Assembly (NCBI GenBank): GCA_937948705.1
Contig: CALECF010000225.1
Coordinates: 1-9,640, forward strand
From: an uncultured Anaerosolibacter sp.
GTDB taxonomy: Bacteria; Bacillota_A; Clostridia; Peptostreptococcales; Thermotaleaceae
Reading direction: 5' to 3'
DNA: 9,640 nt
Shown: positions 6,743 through 9,640 of the stretch, piece by piece
How the letters are laid out: every line of letters starts with the position of its first letter
Position numbering within the stretch: position 1 is the stretch's first letter
Translations under genes and position numbers: made by a program
The notes under the pieces: generated by a model
The model's input: only the letters and a program-made list of their open reading frames with translations
Told to the model about the DNA's origin: nothing
The model's database searches: none

Positions 6743-7664
6743 ATGGCACCTCCAAAGCTATTTCTCTGAGATTATCAACGTCGATGTTAAGATATATTCT
6801 TGTGGTATTGATGTTTAAATGTCCCAGTACATCCTTGATTACATGCATCGGGGTGTTGTTATGGAGCATGTTGCTTGCCAGGGAATGTCTCATGGCGTGG
6901 GGGCCATGCTTACGTTCCGATGTGTCAATACCTGCTTTTCGAAAATATTTAGAAACTATCTGGTGTATGCAGGTATTAGTCAAGGGATTTCCACCATTTT
7001 TTATACCTACAAAAATGTATTCAGAGTCGTTTTTAGGACGCCCATTTTTTAGATAGTCAATCAACGCATACTTGATATTTTCCAGCAAAGGCAGTTGATT
7101 AAAAACTTTAGTCTTGTACTGAACAAATTCAATTGTATCGCGTTCCCAACGAATATCCGACATTTTCAACCGGACGATATCTCCAGAACGGATACCAAGT
7201 TCCGAAGCTAATAGAACCACCATAAAGTCCCTTTTCCCATAAGGTGTGCTCCGGTTTACTGCCGAGATAATCCGTCTGATTTCCTCAATGGAATAAAAGG
7301 AAAGTATACGCTCCTGTTTGTTGGTAAATATGATGGGGAATAACTCATTACCTGAAAACAAAGTAAGGCTTTTGTTACTCAGAAAATTAAAAAAGTTCCG
7401 TAGAATAAATGTGCGTCCACTGATAGTAGAAGAAGATAAATCCGCAAGTGAAGAAAAATATCCAGTCACATTTTTCTGTAAACAGTGCTGAAAATCCTTC
7501 ACGTTGTTGTCACCAAGATAATTCATAAAAGATGCGATTGTCAACCTTTTGGATGAAATTGTCAATGGCGACAGGTTTTTGAATTCTTCTAGGTTCAGGT
7601 ATTCTTCCAAGATATTTGAATATATATCATATCTGAGAAGAATCTTTGTAGTTTTGTTATGCAT
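6729..7664 (-). CDS. Tyrosine recombinase, first gene of the trio
   Basis: This 311-aa recombinase is the promoter-proximal gene of the set. The N-terminal SAM-like domain spans about 12-98 and the catalytic domain about 120-300. Catalytic residues are present: R159 (LGIRSGDIV), K184 (QYKTK), H256-A-M-R259 (HGPHAMRHSLAS), H282 (VLGH) and Y291 (NTTRIYLN). The ATG is preceded at 7 nt by an ideal AAGGAGGTG. Only 25 bp separate this start from the neighbouring IS66 end, so the native promoter is not here. Expression would depend on transcription from the IS66 element or be lost. Its closest partners are the two downstream genes, but the three are diverged from one another and are not recent duplicates. 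Confidence 0.92.
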   Translation of the reverse strand: MHNKTTKILLRYDIYSNILEEYLNLEEFKNLSPLTISSKRLTIASFMNYLGDNNVKDFQHCLQKNVTGYFSSLADLSSSTISGRTFILRNFFNFLSNKSLTLFSGNELFPIIFTNKQERILSFYSIEEIRRIISAVNRSTPYGKRDFMVVLLASELGIRSGDIVRLKMSDIRWERDTIEFVQYKTKVFNQLPLLENIKYALIDYLKNGRPKNDSEYIFVGIKNGGNPLTNTCIHQIVSKYFRKAGIDTSERKHGPHAMRHSLASNMLHNNTPMHVIKDVLGHLNINTTRIYLNIDVDNLREIALEVPYETV

Positions 7665-7701
7665 TTTGATGCACCTCCTTTTTTATGAGGTAAGCGTAAA
7701 C

Positions 7702-7741
7702 TCCTATGCACATAGGACCATTCAAAAACCTATGATAAAAT
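7702..7741 (+). promoter_or_regulatory. Palindrome and extended -10 ahead of tnpA
   Basis: TCCTATG-CA-CATAGGA (7702-7717) is a perfect palindrome just inside the IS66 end. It is followed by TGATAAAAT (7733-7741), an extended -10-like sequence with one mismatch to TATAAT and no good -35. The palindrome could bind TnpA or a host regulator near the element's own promoter, giving autoregulation, or form a hairpin that blocks ribosome access on transcripts entering from outside. Function is inferred. Confidence 0.4.
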
Positions 7742-7772
7742 CATTTCAAACTAATACATGAGGTGATTTTTT

Positions 7773-8114
7773 ATGGCAAGAAAATCAAATGTTATTTATT
7801 GGGAGCAAGTAATAGCAGATCAAAGAAATAGTGGACTAACACAATCCACATGGTGTGAGCAAAACGATGTAAACATCCATAACTTCCGCTACTGGAAAAA
7901 CAGGCTTAAACATGATGAAAATTCTAATCACCCATCTTCAAAGCCAACATGGACCCTTGTAACAGCAAGCTCAGCTACAACAACAATAAAACCATCAGAG
8001 TTTGAATCTGGCCAAATAGATATCCAAGTCGGCAAAGTAAAAATGACACTGCGAAATTCTGTTGCCCCAAATTTACTTTCAGATGTCCTTGAGGTTTTAA
8101 TGCATTATGTTTAG
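7773..8114 (+). CDS. tnpA: IS66 accessory protein TnpA
   Basis: This is a small IS66 accessory protein needed together with TnpB for efficient transposition, whose precise step is not defined. The 113-aa product has the family's N-terminal helix-turn-helix-like region: WEQVIADQRNSGLTQSTWCEQ, then NIHNFRYWKNRLK (about residues 10-46). A linker and a short beta-rich C-terminal part (QIDIQVGKVKMTL) follow. The ATG follows GAGGTG at 7 nt. The stop TAG overlaps the tnpB start by 8 nt, a conserved arrangement that couples translation of the two. The gene is intact. Confidence 0.88.
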   Translation: MARKSNVIYWEQVIADQRNSGLTQSTWCEQNDVNIHNFRYWKNRLKHDENSNHPSSKPTWTLVTASSATTTIKPSEFESGQIDIQVGKVKMTLRNSVAPNLLSDVLEVLMHYV

Positions 8115-8463
8115 TAATGGCCAAATTGATCAAGTTTATCTATCGCTTGGCGTAACTGATTTGAGAAAATCAGTTGATGGACTAGCCCTCATAGTCCAGG
8201 AACAGTTTAAACTTGATCCCTTTTCAAGAAATCTCTATGTCTTTTGCAATGGTAAAAGGGATAAGATTAAAATTTTAGAATGGGACACCAGTGGGTTTTG
8301 GCTCCACAACAAACGTCTTGAAAGGGATAAATTCAGATGGCCCAATGAAATTTGCAGTACACATGTAGCCATAGATGAACGTTCATTCAGATGGCTTCTA
8401 GATGGTCTAACAATTAGAGAAATGGCAGCCCATAAACCTGCTCAGGAGCGACAAATCATTTAA
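8107..8463 (+). CDS. tnpB: IS66 Orf2 family protein TnpB
   Basis: This is the IS66 Orf2 accessory protein (118 aa, the usual size), unrelated to the RNA-guided nuclease also called TnpB. It has the characteristic GVTDLRKSVDGLALIVQ motif (about residues 15-31), the FCNGKRDKIKILEWDTSGFWL core (about 46-66) and FRWP. In IS66 elements it is required with TnpA for transposition by the TnpC transposase. It starts within the 3' end of tnpA and relies on coupling rather than its own strong ribosome binding site. The TAA is immediately followed by a terminator-like hairpin that separates it from tnpC. Confidence 0.93.
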   Translation: MFSNGQIDQVYLSLGVTDLRKSVDGLALIVQEQFKLDPFSRNLYVFCNGKRDKIKILEWDTSGFWLHNKRLERDKFRWPNEICSTHVAIDERSFRWLLDGLTIREMAAHKPAQERQII

Positions 8464-8510
8464 AAAAAGTCTTTGAAATACTGAATAATCAGTGCTTTAG
8501 GACTTTTTTT
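8462..8510 (+). terminator. Terminator-like hairpin between tnpB and tnpC
   Basis: AAAAAAAGTC (8462-8471) is the exact reverse complement of GACTTTTTTT (8501-8510), and an inner stem ACTGA-ATAA-TCAGT (8480-8493) continues the fold. The structure begins inside the tnpB stop codon and ends in seven T residues, which suits intrinsic termination after tnpB. This would uncouple tnpC transcription from tnpA-tnpB, which is unexpected for an element whose three genes are usually thought of as one unit. Confidence 0.65.
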
Positions 8511-8523
8511 GTATTCTAAAAAA

Positions 8524-8532
8524 TGATATAAT
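8524..8532 (+). promoter_or_regulatory. Extended -10 promoter directly at tnpC
   Basis: TGATATAAT is a perfect extended -10 (TGnTATAAT) placed just after the tnpB terminator. No good -35 is found at 17 nt, where there is only a T run. A transcript from it would begin at about 8538-8540, that is, at the tnpC ATG (8539). Confidence 0.5.
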
Positions 8533-8538
8533 GAATAT

Positions 8539-9510
8539 ATGAAAAACATTGATAAATCAACGCATAACGAAGAAAATACACAAGTTAATAACTTTGATTT
8601 TTATCAGCAAAAAGTTGAGCAGTTACAAAATGAAAAGCTAAAGCAGGATTTGGAGGAAAAAGAAGCTAAACTTAAATACTACGAAGAACAATTCAAACTT
8701 GCCCAGGCTAAAAAATATGGCTCATCCAGCGACAGTGTTGCAGATGGTCAAATCAGTATCTTCAACGAAGCAGAAAAGGAGTCTGCAAAAGAATGTGTTG
8801 AACCTGACATTGAAGAGATCACCTACAAAAGAAAGAAATCTACTACGAAAAGTCGCAAGTCTTATAAAGATCTAGAAGTAGAAGAAGTTTACTATACGCT
8901 TCCTGAAGAAGAACAAAATTGCCCTAACTGTGATCACGAGCTTCATGAGATGAAAGTCATTGTAAGAAAAGAGCTCAAAGTTATTCCACCTACAGTAAAG
9001 GTGGTTCATCACAAACGTCAGGTTTATGCTTGTAGGCATTGTGACTCTATGGAAAGCGAAGGCGCAGAAGGTTCGATTATTACTGCACCTATTCCAAAAC
9101 CAGTTCTTCCCGGTTCCATGGTAAGCCCCTCTTTACTTGCGACTATTCTCGATATGAAATATAACAAGATGATGCCACTTTATCGACAAGAGCAATCCTT
9201 TGTGGACTTTGGTATTGATATTTCTAGACAAAACATGGCATCATGGGTTGTCAAAGGCTCAGAGCAGTGGCTCAAACCATTGTTTCTTCGCATGCGCGAT
9301 TACCTCATTAAAGAAGACATTATTCACGCTGATGAAACGGTTTTAAACTGTCTGGATGAAAAAGATAATAAAAACAACTATATGTGGCTTTACGTAACTG
9401 GAGAACGCAGCAATTACAGAATTTATCTCTATGATTATCAAAAATCACGTTCACAAAAACACCCGAAGGAGTTTTTAGAGGGCTTTAGTGGTTATCTCCA
9501 AACCGATTAT
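8539..9510 (+). pseudogene. tnpC: IS66 transposase TnpC, interrupted after ~324 codons
   Basis: This is the N-terminal 324 residues of the IS66 DDE transposase. In order there are a coiled-coil/leucine-rich segment (about 22-58), the conserved QAKKYGSSSD block (56-65), a zinc ribbon with C128-x2-C131 and C165-x2-C168, the central IS66 domain (MMPLYRQEQSF, 211-221), and the start of the catalytic domain with D265 (HADET) and D323 (QTDY). Homology stops at Y324. The frame stays open to the window edge but encodes unrelated residues, and the catalytic glutamate (NNxAER) is lost. The ATG at 8539 is the first start after an in-frame TGA (8524) and has no Shine-Dalgarno. About 200 C-terminal residues are missing and may lie beyond the inserted element. 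Confidence 0.88.
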
Positions 9511-9545
9511 TCCGACAAAATAAATATTCCGATGTTTTGTCAGAC

Positions 9546-9582
9546 CCCTGTTGAAACAGCTAAAATTACTGTTTCAACAGGG
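9546..9582. terminator. 14-bp perfect hairpin terminator
   Basis: CCCTGTTGAAACAG (9546-9559) and CTGTTTCAACAGGG (9569-9582) are exact reverse complements around a 9-nt loop. On the plus strand TATTTCTGTTTTTT follows. On the minus strand it lies 13 nt after the stop codon of the leftward gene ending at 9596. It probably ends that gene's transcript and may also stop read-through from tnpC. Confidence 0.7.
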
Positions 9583-9595
9583 TATTTCTGTTTTT

Positions 9596-9640
9596 TCATC
9601 GGAATTTTTTACGCCAACCCATACAACTTTTTAATTGTTT
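9596..9640 (-). CDS. C-terminal end of a leftward gene, probably a transposase
   Basis: The last 14 codons before a TGA (9598-9596) read KQLKSCMGWRKKFR, a basic tail. The frame enters from beyond the right edge and stops just before the strong hairpin. A basic C-terminus followed by a hairpin at the end of an inserted element suits a transposase gene, but the piece is too short to assign a family, and a chance frame cannot be excluded. Confidence 0.35.
   Translation of the reverse strand, partial: KQLKSCMGWRKKFR

Larger units (their letters stand above)
4672..7689 (-). mobile_element. Three-recombinase (RIT-type) element, one end missing
   Basis: Three consecutive leftward tyrosine recombinase genes with no passenger gene, plus a repeat-rich left end, match the published 'recombinase in trio' layout. 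The left boundary at 4672 is inferred from the abrupt end of the IS66 tnpC frame and the start of the nested inverted repeats. The right boundary given is only where the next IS66 element starts. No matching repeat end lies in the 25 bp between the first recombinase gene and that element, so the true right end is either deleted or displaced beyond the window. Membership in the RIT group is inferred from architecture. Confidence 0.7.
7690..9510 (+). mobile_element. Second IS66-family element, interrupted
   Basis: This element begins with GTAAGCGTAAAC at 7690, sharing its first 8 bp with the remnant's end at 3765, and carries tnpA, tnpB and the start of tnpC in the canonical order. Homology to IS66 ceases at about 9510, in the middle of tnpC, where another element starts. 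The right terminal repeat is outside the window. It lies 25 bp upstream of the first recombinase gene and points away from it. The 8 bp just outside the end are TTTATGAG, which should be repeated beyond its far end if the insertion was simple. Confidence 0.85.
9511..9640 (-). mobile_element. End of a further inserted element (family unknown)
   Basis: Sequence unrelated to IS66 starts in the middle of tnpC. It shows the layered symmetry expected at a mobile element end: GACAAAA (9514-9520) pairs with TTTTGTC (9535-9541), ATTCCGATG (9526-9534) with CATCGGAAT (9597-9605), and a 14-bp hairpin lies between. A leftward gene ends at 9596. I could not assign an IS family, and only one end is visible, so no terminal repeat or target duplication can be checked. 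Confidence 0.55.

Noticed and set aside
8107..8463. TnpB as an RNA-guided nuclease (IS200/IS605 type) with an omega RNA
   Set aside because: The 118-aa protein is the IS66 Orf2 family, without any RuvC motif.
3765..9510. The two IS66 pieces as halves of one element split by the recombinase trio
   Set aside because: They lie in opposite orientation, overlap in the DET-to-QTD region with clearly different sequences, and so come from two distinct elements.
1..9640. CRISPR array, tRNA or rRNA genes
   Set aside because: No regularly spaced direct repeats, tRNA cloverleaf or rRNA signatures were seen on either strand.

Overview
The window looks like a chromosomal segment of a motile, low-GC Gram-positive bacterium, most likely a clostridial Firmicute. 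The grounds are strong AGGAGG-type ribosome binding sites, AT-rich sequence, flagellar genes in the order flaG-fliD-fliS-chaperone behind a sigma-D-type promoter, and IS66 elements of Firmicute character. Genus cannot be fixed from the sequence alone.

Left third (1-3560). Positions 1-369 carry no convincing gene. They hold a leftward promoter followed by sequence able to fold, a 12-bp perfect inverted repeat, and a GC-richer dispersed-repeat-like patch. From 370 to 3489 a leftward (minus-strand) late flagellar operon runs flaG (TTG start), fliD (filament cap), fliS (flagellin chaperone) and a FlgN/FliT-type export chaperone. A near-consensus sigma-D promoter (TAAA, 16 nt, GCCGATAC) lies directly upstream of flaG.

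Right two thirds (3765-9640). This is a pile-up of mobile elements that appear nested. (i) A minus-strand IS66 remnant (3765-4671) has its outer end GTAAGCGT intact but keeps only the C-terminal half of its transposase, interrupted by two in-frame TAG codons. (ii) Abutting it at 4671/4672 is a module of three tandem, tightly coupled tyrosine recombinase genes (4830-7664). All three retain the R-K-HxxR-H-Y catalytic set, and an 81-bp end carries nested inverted repeats. This matches the 'recombinase in trio' (RIT) architecture. (iii) A second, plus-strand IS66-family element begins at 7690, only 25 bp upstream of the first recombinase start codon. It carries tnpA, tnpB and the first ~324 codons of tnpC. 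(iv) At about 9511 that tnpC is broken by a further element, of which only one end is seen: nested hairpins and the last 14 codons of a leftward gene.

The simplest history is successive insertion: IS66 copy 1, then the recombinase trio into its transposase gene, then IS66 copy 2 into the upstream part of the trio, then a fourth element into copy 2. This predicts that the other halves lie beyond the right edge of the window in reverse order. The flagellar operon and its promoter lie outside the pile-up and look intact.
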